A stretch of DNA of 64,000 bases from a virus. The DNA lies in the IMG/VR virus record IMGVR_UViG_3300025141_000022, positions 1 through 64,000 of that record, one strand, 5' to 3'. The notes beneath the pieces are model-generated. The model worked only from the letters and a program-made list of their open reading frames with translations, did no database searches and had not been told where the DNA came from. Position 1 is the stretch's first letter; each line of letters opens with the position of its first letter. Of this stretch, positions 1 to 6,214 are shown piece after piece. Position numbers and translations under genes: made by a program.

Positions 1-1
1 C

Positions 2-124
2 GCGGGTATCTTTCTGCGGTGGATTGAAGATCCCACAGACTTTAGGGATATTGTTGTGTTTCACAATGGAAGGGAAACACTCTGGTGCGCTTTCCAGTGC
101 GAGGTAATCAATGAAAGTCGGTGA
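2..124 (+). CDS. Small SH3-like (KVGDLV-family) protein, 3' part only
   Basis: The left edge cuts this gene. The frame beginning at base 2 is open to a TGA at 122-124 and ends in the residues EVINESR, the same C-terminal signature seen in the complete genes that follow, so it is the downstream part of another member of the tandem family. Its last 14 bases (111-124) are also the first 14 bases of the next gene in another frame. The visible 40 residues include a hydrophobic/aromatic stretch compatible with the last beta strands of a small SH3-like barrel. Its true start lies outside the window. Confidence 0.7.
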   Translation, partial: AGIFLRWIEDPTDFRDIVVFHNGRETLWCAFQCEVINESR

Positions 125-278
125 TCTGGTGCGGTGGCAATCCTGGGACAAGAGAGAGCGCGTGGGGCTCATCGTGCGTATGCGCCGATTGGAGCCAGCT
201 ATGATCCTGTGGGCATATACGCACACAGGCGAAGCTCTCAAGGCTGACGATCTGGAGGTAATCAATGAAAGTCGGTGA
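111..278 (+). CDS. Small SH3-like KVGDLV-family protein (55 aa), array member 1
   Basis: The product starts MKVGDLVRW and ends LEVINESR. The N-terminal K-V-G-D-L-V strand, a middle G-L-I-V segment and a C-terminal hydrophobic strand are the pattern of small KOW/SH3-like barrels common in marine phages; this fold is inferred from pattern. The start is fixed by GGAGGT-like sequence (GAGGT, 101-105) five bases upstream, which is itself coding sequence of the preceding gene. It overlaps the genes on both sides by 14 nt. No catalytic residues are visible; function unknown, perhaps a small host-takeover effector. It is too short for routine gene calling but the conserved junctions on both sides make it convincing. 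Confidence 0.75.
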   Translation: MKVGDLVRWQSWDKRERVGLIVRMRRLEPAMILWAYTHTGEALKADDLEVINESR

Positions 279-432
279 TCTGGTGCGTATGCGTAACGAA
301 ACGATGTGGCTTGTTACCTGTGTCGTTGGTGACGATGCGCTGCTACAAAATCTAAAGACGGGCTATCGGATATGGGCGACATGGAACCTTACACACGGCA
401 GGCTCAACTACGAAGTAGTGAGCGCAGCATGA
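265..432 (+). CDS. Small SH3-like KVGDLV-family protein (55 aa), array member 2
   Basis: The product starts MKVGDLVRMRN and has the family GDLV strand, but its C-terminus is NYEVVSAA rather than LEVI-S/N-ESR. Correspondingly the overlap with the next gene is the 4-nt ATGA type (429-432) rather than the 14-nt type. The Shine-Dalgarno sequence GGAGGT at 255-260 lies within the end of array member 1. Function unknown; it shares only the N-terminal strand and overall size with its neighbours, which suggests rapid divergence after duplication. Confidence 0.7.
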   Translation: MKVGDLVRMRNETMWLVTCVVGDDALLQNLKTGYRIWATWNLTHGRLNYEVVSAA

Positions 433-584
433 AAGTCGGTGATTTGGTAAAGTGTCACGATCAGGTTGGCTTGCTGATTAAGCAACTTCCTGGCACACCT
501 GCATACTGGATTGTCCAGTGGTCAAATGGTGTGCTGGATACGGTGAATCCCTATCTGCTGGAGTTGATCAATGAAAGTCGGTGA
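429..584 (+). CDS. Small SH3-like KVGDLV-family protein (51 aa), array member 3
   Basis: The product starts MKVGDLVKCHDQVGLLI and ends LELINESR. An upstream in-frame ATG at 372 exists, but residue alignment to the other members places the start at 429, where the ATG overlaps the TGA of the previous gene (ATGA). This is the most compact member: GDLVK, a V-G-L-L-I strand and the W-I-V-Q-W strand typical of SH3-like folds follow each other directly. The last 14 nt are shared with the next gene. Confidence 0.75.
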   Translation: MKVGDLVKCHDQVGLLIKQLPGTPAYWIVQWSNGVLDTVNPYLLELINESR

Positions 585-768
585 TATTGTTAAATATCGT
601 TCACGCTGGGGGCGGGTTACTTGCGGCATGATCGTTGAGCAAGGCGGGTGTCTGGCAACTACACCGATTTGGGTTGTTCAACGCATTAAAAGCGGCTATG
701 AAGGACAGCCAATCCGAGCGCATGTGCTACAGGGTGATATACTGGAGGTTATCAGTGAAAGTCGGTGA
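571..768 (+). CDS. Small SH3-like KVGDLV-family protein (65 aa), array member 4
   Basis: Starts MKVGDIVKYRSRWG and ends ILEVISESR. The family core (GDIV, then C-G-M-I-V, then W-V-V-Q) is present. It overlaps its neighbours by 14 nt on both sides, and its codons for L-E-V supply the GGAGGT ribosome binding site of the next gene. The cellular role cannot be inferred. Confidence 0.8.
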   Translation: MKVGDIVKYRSRWGRVTCGMIVEQGGCLATTPIWVVQRIKSGYEGQPIRAHVLQGDILEVISESR

Positions 769-964
769 CTTGGTGAGAGTTTATGATTTCTCGCATGAGG
801 CGCGCAAGAGGCTATCCCCCGCGCGCGTCTTAGAGATCAATGCTCATTATGTCGGGCTCATCGTCGCGACCAGCGACAACGATCCCAAGCATCGCAGGGT
901 GCTCCGCTGCGTCGATGGCGAGTGGGAAGATTATCATGTGAATCGCTTGGAGGTGATCGCATGA
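755..964 (+). CDS. Small SH3-like KVGDLV-family protein (69 aa, GTG start), array member 5
   Basis: The reading frame is open from 635, but homology of the N-terminus (V/M-KVGDLVRVYD) and the GGAGGT at 745-750 place the start at the GTG at 755. The core V-G-L-I-V-A-T strand is followed by a charged loop and a C-terminal RLEVIA. The following gene starts in the last four bases (ATGA, 961-964). Use of GTG in the junction where other members use ATG shows that the junction tolerates only third-position-like drift. Confidence 0.75.
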   Translation: MKVGDLVRVYDFSHEARKRLSPARVLEINAHYVGLIVATSDNDPKHRRVLRCVDGEWEDYHVNRLEVIA

Positions 965-1164
965 ATCCCGGCGATTTGGTTATAACTAAGCGTGCTTCTG
1001 TCGGCGTACCAACCGGCACTTACGGGCTGATTGTAAAGTCATTTATGCCTCATGACTGGGAGAAAGACGGTGAGAAGATCCACGAACTTCAGCTTATCGG
1101 CACGAAGGGTGCGAACCGTCGCTATCTGGCTAGAGATTTGAAGGTTATAAATGCAAGTCGGTGA
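961..1164 (+). CDS. Small SH3-like GDLV-family protein (67 aa), array member 6
   Basis: Starts MNPGDLVITKRASVG and ends LKVINASR. The frame is open from 922, but the ATGA overlap at 961-964 and alignment to the other members fix the start at 961. The family pattern is kept (GDLV, Y-G-L-I-V-K, H-E-L-Q-L-I). Its final 14 nt (1151-1164) carry a variant of the cassette (ATGCAAGTCGGTGA) and begin the next gene. Confidence 0.75.
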   Translation: MNPGDLVITKRASVGVPTGTYGLIVKSFMPHDWEKDGEKIHELQLIGTKGANRRYLARDLKVINASR

Positions 1165-1345
1165 TCTAGTGCGTATGTGCTGCATGGGGCGAAGTCGCGA
1201 CTGGAACAGGTCTGGTGTTGTAGTGGGCATCGAAAAGGGCGGGCTCGATGATCAGGCAACGATCCAAGTTATGTGGTCTTTTCTCGGAGGAGAAATCAGG
1301 TGGGAATGCCCACAGGATATAGAGGTGATCAGTGAAAGTCGGTGA
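1151..1345 (+). CDS. Small SH3-like KVGDLV-family protein (64 aa), array member 7
   Basis: Starts MQVGDLVRMCCMG and ends IEVISESR. The core strands GVVVGIEKGG and IQVMWSF match the other members. It overlaps both neighbours by 14 nt. Function unknown. Confidence 0.78.
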   Translation: MQVGDLVRMCCMGRSRDWNRSGVVVGIEKGGLDDQATIQVMWSFLGGEIRWECPQDIEVISESR

Positions 1346-1598
1346 TCTGGTTAAAGTTATTTATGATGGATCCACTGGCCTCGTTATTGGTATCGAGCAG
1401 GGAGTCAAGAGCATAGAAGAGTGTGACTTTGGCGACACCGCTTGGGTTTATCTGCATACCGGCGAGAGCTTCAGAGCCGACAAGCTGGAGGTGATCAGCA
1501 CTGCACTGACCGATGAGCAACTTGATAATGTCGTCGGAGGCATGAGCCCGCAGAAGTTTAGTAACTGGCGAGCCGAGAAGTTGAACGAAGGCCAGTGA
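1332..1598 (+). CDS. KVGDLV-family protein with C-terminal double-glycine-leader-like extension (88 aa)
   Basis: The last array member starts at a GTG (VKVGDLVKVIYDG), has the family core (GLVIGIEQG, AWVYLHTGE, KLEVIS) and then continues about 33 residues beyond the usual end. The extension contains LTDEQLDNVVGG (Gly69-Gly70), which matches the L-S/T-x-E-x-L-x-x-V-x-G-G pattern of double-glycine bacteriocin/Nif11-type leader peptides, followed by a basic/polar tail. In bacteriocins this motif is N-terminal; here it is internal, so a processing role is speculative. It closes the array: after it comes a promoter and a single gene. Confidence 0.75.
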   Translation: MKVGDLVKVIYDGSTGLVIGIEQGVKSIEECDFGDTAWVYLHTGESFRADKLEVISTALTDEQLDNVVGGMSPQKFSNWRAEKLNEGQ

Positions 1599-1645
1599 TC
1601 CGATCATCAGTAAAGTCTCTTGACATTTTCTTGACAACTTTCCTG

Positions 1646-1674
1646 TTGACTTCTGCCTTCGCATATGAGATAAT
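1646..1674 (+). promoter_or_regulatory. Sigma-70-type promoter with upstream tandem TTGACA boxes
   Basis: TTGACT (1646-1651), 17-bp spacer, GATAAT (1669-1674), so transcription should start near 1681, before the gene at 1698. Immediately upstream are two further TTGACA copies (about 1619-1636), as in the other promoters of this region. Confidence 0.75.
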
Positions 1675-1697
1675 ACAGAAGTAATCAAGGAGTACAC

Positions 1698-1997
1698 ATG
1701 CTTTCAGACCGCGACAATCTTATCTCTCTTGCTTCCGATCTCTTCAAGGATGCCAATGGCTTCCGTCCACGCGGGATCTTCAACTGGGAGGCCATGAGCA
1801 TCGCAGATCTTGAGGATCTGGTTGACTGCCTTGGTCATGAGCTTGAGGCGATCATCGTCGCAGAGCGCGAGTGGAAGGTCGAAGAGGATCGCATGTGGCG
1901 CGAAGACGTTGCCCTTGGCATCGTTCCTCCGACTCCCGATGTGGAGCTTGAGTCGTGGGAGATTTGGGAGGCCCGTGCTGAAGCAGCCGGGTTTTAA
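1698..1997 (+). CDS. Conserved phage hypothetical protein (99 aa)
   Basis: Acidic, Trp-rich, probably all-helical protein starting MLSDRDNLISLASDLFKDAN. The segment D-L-F-K-D-A-N-G-F-R-P-R-G resembles a motif I recognise from many unannotated marine phage proteins, but no function is known to me. RBS AAGGAG at 1687-1692 precedes the ATG. It is a single-gene transcription unit: promoter directly upstream, another promoter directly downstream. Codon use is G+C-rich like the rest of the first 7 kb. Confidence 0.75.
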   Translation: MLSDRDNLISLASDLFKDANGFRPRGIFNWEAMSIADLEDLVDCLGHELEAIIVAEREWKVEEDRMWREDVALGIVPPTPDVELESWEIWEARAEAAGF

Positions 1998-2030
1998 ACC
2001 TTTCTTGACATTTTCTTGACATTATTAACC

Positions 2031-2059
2031 TTGACTTCCCCGTAATATCATGCTATATT
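2031..2059 (+). promoter_or_regulatory. Sigma-70-type promoter with upstream tandem TTGACA boxes
   Basis: TTGACT (2031-2036), exactly 17 bp, TATATT (2054-2059). Two additional TTGACA copies lie at about 2004-2020, preceded by the conserved AAACCTTTC. Drives the zinc-knuckle gene at 2108. Confidence 0.8.
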
Positions 2060-2107
2060 ATTAGGGTAAGACAGAGAAATCATTAACCTTCATCAGAGGT
2101 AAAGCAC

Positions 2108-2863
2108 ATGGGTAACTGGAATGGAACCGTCCGTTGTGGACATTGTTATGGAAGAGGGCACAATAGAACAACCTGCGAGAAGTTGACAGAACAACTTCAG
2201 GATCGCTTCAACCGACTGCAACAGGCAGTCAAAGACGGTAGCCGTTCGGAGGATGACTATACCTTCGCACACGTTCGCCAGCAGCTTTCTAAGCGCACCG
2301 GCGAAGATCCCGTGACTGGCGAGAAGGTTCGCCGTCGCCGCGAATCGTATGGTGGCCGCGTGTGCTCCTACTGTCAAGAGAGTGGACACAACCGGCGAAC
2401 ATGCCCTCAGTTCAAGAAGGACAAGGCCACGTTCGTAGAACACTCCAAGCAGGCCCGTGCTGCCCTTCTGAGCCGCTTGCAAGAGCACGGAGTAGGTACG
2501 GGCGCGTTGCTGACCAAAGAGGACTACGATGGCGAAAAGCACGCTTATCTCGTCACTGGATTTTCATGGGGCAGTGTCCATCGCAAGAGCTATTGCGACG
2601 GATCGACTGGAAACGCTTGGCTCAAGTGCCGCGATGCTAAGAAGCTGCGGGATCACTTCCTTCACGTTCCTGCATCGTGTTCCGGTAATGAGTCTTACAA
2701 CAACAAGTTTACTATTGCTGGTCCTGTCCCCGTCGTGCAGCCGCCCGATGGATGGTTGGATTGTGAAGACTTGGATGTGAGTACGGTCGGATTGTTCGAC
2801 AAGGGTGAGCACCGCGATTATTACTTCTGGCGTGACATTGATCAAGAAGCTGCTGCCGAGTAG
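2108..2863 (+). CDS. Two-zinc-knuckle (CCHC) protein, 251 aa
   Basis: Two CCHC zinc knuckles are visible: CGHCYGRGHNRTTC near residues 11-24 and CSYCQESGHNRRTC near residues 85-98, each C-x2-C-x4-H-x4-C. Between them is a charged helical linker, and the C-terminal 130 residues form a separate mixed domain without a motif I recognise. CCHC knuckles usually bind single-stranded nucleic acid, so an RNA- or ssDNA-binding role is likely (inference). It has its own promoter upstream and a terminator hairpin downstream, so it is monocistronic. Zinc knuckles are common in eukaryotic retroelements and less usual in phages. Confidence 0.8.
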   Translation: MGNWNGTVRCGHCYGRGHNRTTCEKLTEQLQDRFNRLQQAVKDGSRSEDDYTFAHVRQQLSKRTGEDPVTGEKVRRRRESYGGRVCSYCQESGHNRRTCPQFKKDKATFVEHSKQARAALLSRLQEHGVGTGALLTKEDYDGEKHAYLVTGFSWGSVHRKSYCDGSTGNAWLKCRDAKKLRDHFLHVPASCSGNESYNNKFTIAGPVPVVQPPDGWLDCEDLDVSTVGLFDKGEHRDYYFWRDIDQEAAAE

Positions 2864-2882
2864 ATTATAAACCTTTTTTCAA

Positions 2883-2908
2883 GGCGGTCAAAATCTGACC
2901 GCCTCTTT
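2883..2908 (+). terminator. Rho-independent terminator
   Basis: GGCGGTC (2883-2889), seven-base loop, GACCGCC (2897-2903), then a short T-rich run. It sits 20 nt after the zinc-knuckle stop codon and before the next promoter. Confidence 0.75.
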
Positions 2909-2919
2909 CCGCACTCCCA

Positions 2920-2928
2920 TGTTATAAT
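2920..2928 (+). promoter_or_regulatory. Extended -10 promoter
   Basis: TGT followed by a perfect TATAAT (2923-2928) and no good -35 box at 17 bp, which is the extended -10 layout. It lies directly behind the terminator and 30 nt before the TTG-started gene at 2959. Unlike its neighbours it lacks the tandem TTGACA boxes. Confidence 0.55.
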
Positions 2929-2958
2929 ACTGGGGTAAGTCAAACAAAGGAGACTACA

Positions 2959-3465
2959 TTGACCTTCGACCTTGAAACACTTTCTGACCTTAAACTGACC
3001 ATGAGCGAGTGGTTTACCTTGTCCTCCATGGTGGCATCCGAGAAGGATGGCCGATCCCTCTGGGACGGTGATCATGCCCGTTGTGATATGCTGGTGCTGG
3101 CAGGACTGGTCAAGAAGATTGACCATCGCCTTCACATCACCGAGTCTGGCCGCGATGCTGCCGAGGCCATTGATCAGATCTTTGACTGGGACGGCTTCTG
3201 CTATCCAGAAGAAGAGGTTTTCCTGAATGGCGAGTCCATTACGCGCACTGAGGCCATGACCGAGTATTCTGAGCCCAAGCGCATCACGGTGGGATCGCTT
3301 GTGCGCCACCAGCATCACGGTGAAGGTCTGGTGACCGATCACTTCATGTGGGATGGCGACTGGGGCGGCTTCAGGATTAAACTTCTTAAGCCTGCTCAAA
3401 CTGGTGCTACAACCTCGATTACCGAGTTTAGCGACCGCGCAGATGCCTTTGAACTGGTAAGTTAA
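2959..3465 (+). CDS. Hypothetical protein with C-terminal SH3-like segment (168 aa)
   Basis: Starts at TTG behind a good AAGGAG (2947-2952); no ATG fits better. The N-terminal about 90 residues are helical and resemble a winged-helix-like arrangement (weak). The C-terminal part has V-G-S-L-V-R-H followed by H-G-E-G-L-V-T-D, which recalls the GDLV proteins of the array fused to a helical domain. Function unknown. It is followed immediately by the first copy of the 74-bp promoter repeat. Confidence 0.65.
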   Translation: MTFDLETLSDLKLTMSEWFTLSSMVASEKDGRSLWDGDHARCDMLVLAGLVKKIDHRLHITESGRDAAEAIDQIFDWDGFCYPEEEVFLNGESITRTEAMTEYSEPKRITVGSLVRHQHHGEGLVTDHFMWDGDWGGFRIKLLKPAQTGATTSITEFSDRADAFELVS

Positions 3466-3536
3466 ACCTTTCTTGACATTTTCTTGACAACTTCACTATT
3501 GATTTTTCCTGTCCAGCATGCTATATTATATATGTA
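3463..3536 (+). promoter_or_regulatory. 74-bp promoter repeat, copy 1
   Basis: Identical over 74 bases to 4681-4754. It contains two TTGACA boxes 11 bp apart, then TTGATT (3499-3504), a 17-bp spacer and TATATT (3522-3527). It drives the AAA+ gene at 3583. Identical copies in front of two partner genes imply co-regulation and recent duplication or gene conversion. Confidence 0.8.
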
Positions 3537-3582
3537 AGGTAAGGAAACTTTTCAACAACCCTCTCTTCTCTGGAGAACATTC

Positions 3583-4656
3583 ATGTCCATCGACTTCGCA
3601 ACTTTCGTTTCTATCGTCCCTCACGTCCTCAATGTCAAGAAGCCTGTTCTTGTCCGAGGTCGCCACGGCATCGGCAAGTCCTGTGTCGTCTATCAGACCG
3701 CCGACGCGATGGGCATGCCCGTCATCGAGCGTCGAGCTTCCCAGATGACCGAGGGCGATCTTCTTGGTCTGCCTTCGACTGATGGCGAAGTGACCTCTTG
3801 GAACCCACCTGAGTGGTTCAAGACCGCTTGTGAGACTCCCGTTGTCCTCTTTCTGGACGAGGTTGATCGTGCGACCATCGAGGTCCGTCAGGGCATCTTT
3901 GAGTTGACCGATAGCCGCAAGCTGGCTGGTTTCTCGCTCCACGAGGGTACGCTGATCATGGCGGCTGTCAACGGTGGCGAGCATGGCGAGCAGTACCAAG
4001 TCGGTGAAATGGATCCGGCAGAGCTTGACCGCTGGACCGTGTTTGACGTTGAGCCGTCTGTCGAAGACTGGCTCGCATGGGCCAAGGAAGCTGGCATCGA
4101 TGGTGTGATCTGGGACTTCATTAACCAGAATCACAACCACTTGGAGCACACTAGCGATTACGAGCCAAACAAGGTTTATCCTTCTCGTCGTAGCTGGGAG
4201 CGTGTCAACGAGTGCCTGACTGGTGCGGGCCTGCTTCAAGAGGATGGTTATAACTCCTCTGTGCTGTTCCAGCTTACGGGCGCGTTCGTCGGGTTTGAAG
4301 CTGCTGTTGCCTTCAACGACTTCGTTGCTAACTATGAGCGACAAGTGACCATCGAGCAGATCATCGATGAGGGTCAGATTGATAAGACTTCTGACTTCAC
4401 GATCAACGATCACTCTGCGATGGTTGAGAAGATGGAAGCCAGTGAGACTTTCGCTGATGCACTGACTGAGGATCAGGTTGCTAACCTTGCCACCTACTTC
4501 GTCACGCTGCCGTCTGAAGTGGCTATGAAGCTGTGGACGGTGATGGGTAACGGTGCCATCGAGAACACGGTTGCGCTCCATCAGGCGACCACTGCTGACG
4601 GTGTGTCGGTGTCTGGCTACCTCGTTGAACTCCTGACCGGCGAAGCGCAGAGCTAG
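3583..4656 (+). CDS. MoxR-type AAA+ ATPase (357 aa)
   Basis: Walker A is GRHGIGKS (residues about 26-33), Walker B VVLFLDEVDRA (about 87-97), followed by an AAA+ sensor region and a helical C-terminal half. The compact N-terminal P-loop, the M-P-V-I-E-R-R-A-S-Q segment and the sequence after Walker B are typical of MoxR-family ATPases. MoxR proteins act as chaperones or remodelling motors together with VWA-domain partners; the next gene is such a VWA protein with the same promoter, so the two very likely form one complex. The C-terminal half probably determines the phage-specific target, which cannot be read from sequence. ATG chosen because it follows TGGAGAACATTC. Confidence 0.9.
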   Translation: MSIDFATFVSIVPHVLNVKKPVLVRGRHGIGKSCVVYQTADAMGMPVIERRASQMTEGDLLGLPSTDGEVTSWNPPEWFKTACETPVVLFLDEVDRATIEVRQGIFELTDSRKLAGFSLHEGTLIMAAVNGGEHGEQYQVGEMDPAELDRWTVFDVEPSVEDWLAWAKEAGIDGVIWDFINQNHNHLEHTSDYEPNKVYPSRRSWERVNECLTGAGLLQEDGYNSSVLFQLTGAFVGFEAAVAFNDFVANYERQVTIEQIIDEGQIDKTSDFTINDHSAMVEKMEASETFADALTEDQVANLATYFVTLPSEVAMKLWTVMGNGAIENTVALHQATTADGVSVSGYLVELLTGEAQS

Positions 4657-4680
4657 TCTCTGCCTTGCCGGAAGGCATTA

Positions 4681-4754
4681 TAAACCTTTCTTGACATTTT
4701 CTTGACAACTTCACTATTGATTTTTCCTGTCCAGCATGCTATATTATATATGTA
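4681..4754 (+). promoter_or_regulatory. 74-bp promoter repeat, copy 2
   Basis: Perfect copy of 3463-3536. The core promoter is TTGATT (4717-4722), 17 bp, TATATT (4740-4745), with two TTGACA boxes upstream. It drives the VWA/zincin gene at 4769. Confidence 0.8.
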
Positions 4755-4768
4755 CTAAGGAGATCCCT

Positions 4769-6001
4769 ATGACCGATTCTACTCCCAAGCCCTTTGACCT
4801 TAATCTGCACACGGCACGCCTTCTTATGAGCGAGCCGTTCTTCGCCGCTCTTTCGCGCCGAATCAACAAGTCTTCGTCTTCCGCTGTTCCGACAGCGGGT
4901 GTCAAGGTTGATAAGGATTCTGGTCAGTTTGTGATGATTTATAATCCCAAGTTCTTTGAGGGTCTGACCGACAAAGAGCGTGCCGGTGTGCTGAAGCATG
5001 AGTTTTATCACTTGGTTTTTGAGCATGTTACTGGCCGACTTCCTGAAGAGGGCATGTCACGTCTTTGGAATGTCGCTACTGACCTTTCAATCAACTCCCA
5101 TCTTCAGGGTGAGTTGCCCGATGGTTGCTGTATGCCCGGTCAAGGCCCGTTCGCTGATATGCCGCTTGGCAAGTCTGCTGAGTGGTATTTTGCTGAGTTG
5201 AAGAAGAAACAGAACGACGAGCCTGAAGACGGTGACGGTGATTCTGGCGACGGTTCTGGTGATCCTTCCGAGGATAGCGGTTCTGGACAGCCCGGTGACG
5301 GACAGCCCGATAGCTTTGACGACCATAGCGGTTGGGGCGAAGTCGATCAGGCTACTCGCGATATGGCGAAAGAGCGTCTGAAGGAGACTGTAAAGAAGGC
5401 AGCGGAAGAGGCCGCAAAGTCTAACTCATGGGGATCCGTGTCGGGTCAGGTTCGTCGGGACATCATGGAGCGTCTTCAGTCTAAGGTTGATTGGCGCAAG
5501 GTGCTTCGTTACTTCGTCAAGACCACCCAGCGTGCTAACAAGACGAGCACAGTGCGCCGAATCAACAAGCGTTACCCTTACATCCACGCTGGCAAGCGTG
5601 TCAATCGTACTGCAAAGATCGCGATCAGCATTGATCAGTCTGGTTCTGTTGACGATGGTATGCTTACCGCGTTCTTCTCCGAGTTGAACAAGCTGGCCGA
5701 TCTTGCCGAGTTTACTGTTATCCCCTTCGACACCGAGGTTGCAGAGGATAAGATTTATGTTTGGAAGAAGGGACAGCACAAGAAGGCCGAACGAGTCCTT
5801 TGCGGGGGCACCTGCTTCAACGCGCCGACCAAGTATGTCAACGCTGGCAACTTCGACGGTCACATCGTCTTGACTGACCTCTGTGCTCCTAAGCCGGTGG
5901 CTTCCAAGTGCCAACGCATGTGGATGACCACTAAGGAATATGCTCGACGCCCGTACTTCCAGACGAACGAGCGAATCATCGCTATCGACTCTAAAGTCTA
6001 A
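4769..6001 (+). CDS. VWA-like protein with N-terminal putative metallopeptidase domain (410 aa)
   Basis: The start is the ATG at 4769 behind AAGGAG (4757-4762); an earlier in-frame ATG at 4736 falls inside the promoter. Domain order: N-terminal zincin-like domain with HEFYH (near residues 77-81) in the context K-H-E-F-Y-H-L-V-F-E-H; a disordered Asp/Gly/Ser-rich linker (about 150-190); a helical segment; and a C-terminal VWA-like domain with the metal-site motif DQSGS (about residues 287-291). This matches the DUF2201-type arrangement that is paired with MoxR ATPases in bacteria. Together with the AAA+ protein encoded upstream it probably forms a two-part ATP-driven remodelling system. Confidence 0.88.
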   Translation: MTDSTPKPFDLNLHTARLLMSEPFFAALSRRINKSSSSAVPTAGVKVDKDSGQFVMIYNPKFFEGLTDKERAGVLKHEFYHLVFEHVTGRLPEEGMSRLWNVATDLSINSHLQGELPDGCCMPGQGPFADMPLGKSAEWYFAELKKKQNDEPEDGDGDSGDGSGDPSEDSGSGQPGDGQPDSFDDHSGWGEVDQATRDMAKERLKETVKKAAEEAAKSNSWGSVSGQVRRDIMERLQSKVDWRKVLRYFVKTTQRANKTSTVRRINKRYPYIHAGKRVNRTAKIAISIDQSGSVDDGMLTAFFSELNKLADLAEFTVIPFDTEVAEDKIYVWKKGQHKKAERVLCGGTCFNAPTKYVNAGNFDGHIVLTDLCAPKPVASKCQRMWMTTKEYARRPYFQTNERIIAIDSKV

Positions 6002-6019
6002 ACATTAACCTTTACTCGT

Positions 6020-6039
6020 GGACCGGAATCGCCCGGTCC
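6020..6039 (+). terminator. Hairpin, probable terminator
   Basis: GGACCGG (6020-6026) and CCGGTCC (6033-6039) flank a six-base loop just after the VWA gene. The T-run behind it is poor (ACTTTAACC), so it may be a weak terminator or an RNA-stabilising hairpin. Confidence 0.5.
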
Positions 6040-6061
6040 ACTTTAACCATGGAGATCAATA

Positions 6062-6151
6062 ATGATCGTTTCCACTATCGCCGCTTGCACTCTTCTCACC
6101 CTTTGGGGCTGTCTGCCCGTAGTCATGGCTGTCGGCCTTGCGCGGGCCTGA
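6062..6151 (+). CDS. 29-aa hydrophobic peptide
   Basis: A short frame starting at ATG 6062 behind TGGAGATCAATA. It encodes a peptide beginning MIVSTIAACTLLTLW with a single hydrophobic segment and a C-terminal LARA, compatible with a tiny one-pass membrane peptide. It sits between a hairpin and a strongly structured non-coding segment. Length alone gives little statistical support; the RBS and composition argue for it. Confidence 0.4.
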   Translation: MIVSTIAACTLLTLWGCLPVVMAVGLARA

Positions 6152-6163
6152 TCTTACCCCTTA

Positions 6164-6214
6164 CTGCTCCTAGAAGCCCTTCTGAGCGTCTGTAGAACAC
6201 TCGGAGGGCAGCAG
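6164..6214 (+). ncRNA. Strong two-part hairpin, possible structured RNA
   Basis: CTGCT (6164-6168) pairs with AGCAG (6210-6214), and inside it an 11-base arm starting at 6176 pairs with CTCGGAGGGC (6200-6209) with one bulge. It is G+C-rich, lies in a non-coding gap and is not followed by a T-run, so it is not an ordinary terminator. It could be a small RNA, a 3'-UTR element or a protein-binding site; only the pairing is seen directly. Confidence 0.4.

Larger units (their letters stand above)
100..1345 (+). repeat. Repeated gene-junction cassette of the KVGDLV array
   Basis: A conserved motif of about 27 nt, roughly GGAGGT-n-ATCA-[AG]TGAAAGTCGGTGA, recurs at about 100-124, 255-278, 561-584, 745-768, 1141-1164 (diverged) and 1322-1345. 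It encodes LEVI[NS]ESR-stop for the upstream gene, supplies the ribosome binding site, and encodes [MV]KVGD for the downstream gene in a different frame. The interior of each gene is diverged while the junction is nearly constant. Confidence 0.85.

Noticed and set aside
1-1600. CRISPR array, because of repeated units of about 160-200 nt
   Set aside because: The repeats are gene junctions separated by open reading frames of varied length, not short spacers; no cas genes in the window.
1329-1697. A 122-codon minus-strand frame opposite the last array genes
   Set aside because: Lies antisense to two well-supported overlapping genes and the promoter at 1646; no RBS or family pattern.
2842-3399. 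A 185-codon minus-strand frame opposite the 168-aa gene
   Set aside because: Shadow of the plus-strand gene, which has an RBS and its own promoter; the minus frame would start inside coding sequence without an RBS.
3526-4581. A 351-codon minus-strand frame opposite the MoxR ATPase
   Set aside because: Length results from the codon bias of the G+C-rich AAA+ gene; the plus strand has Walker motifs and a promoter, the minus frame has neither.
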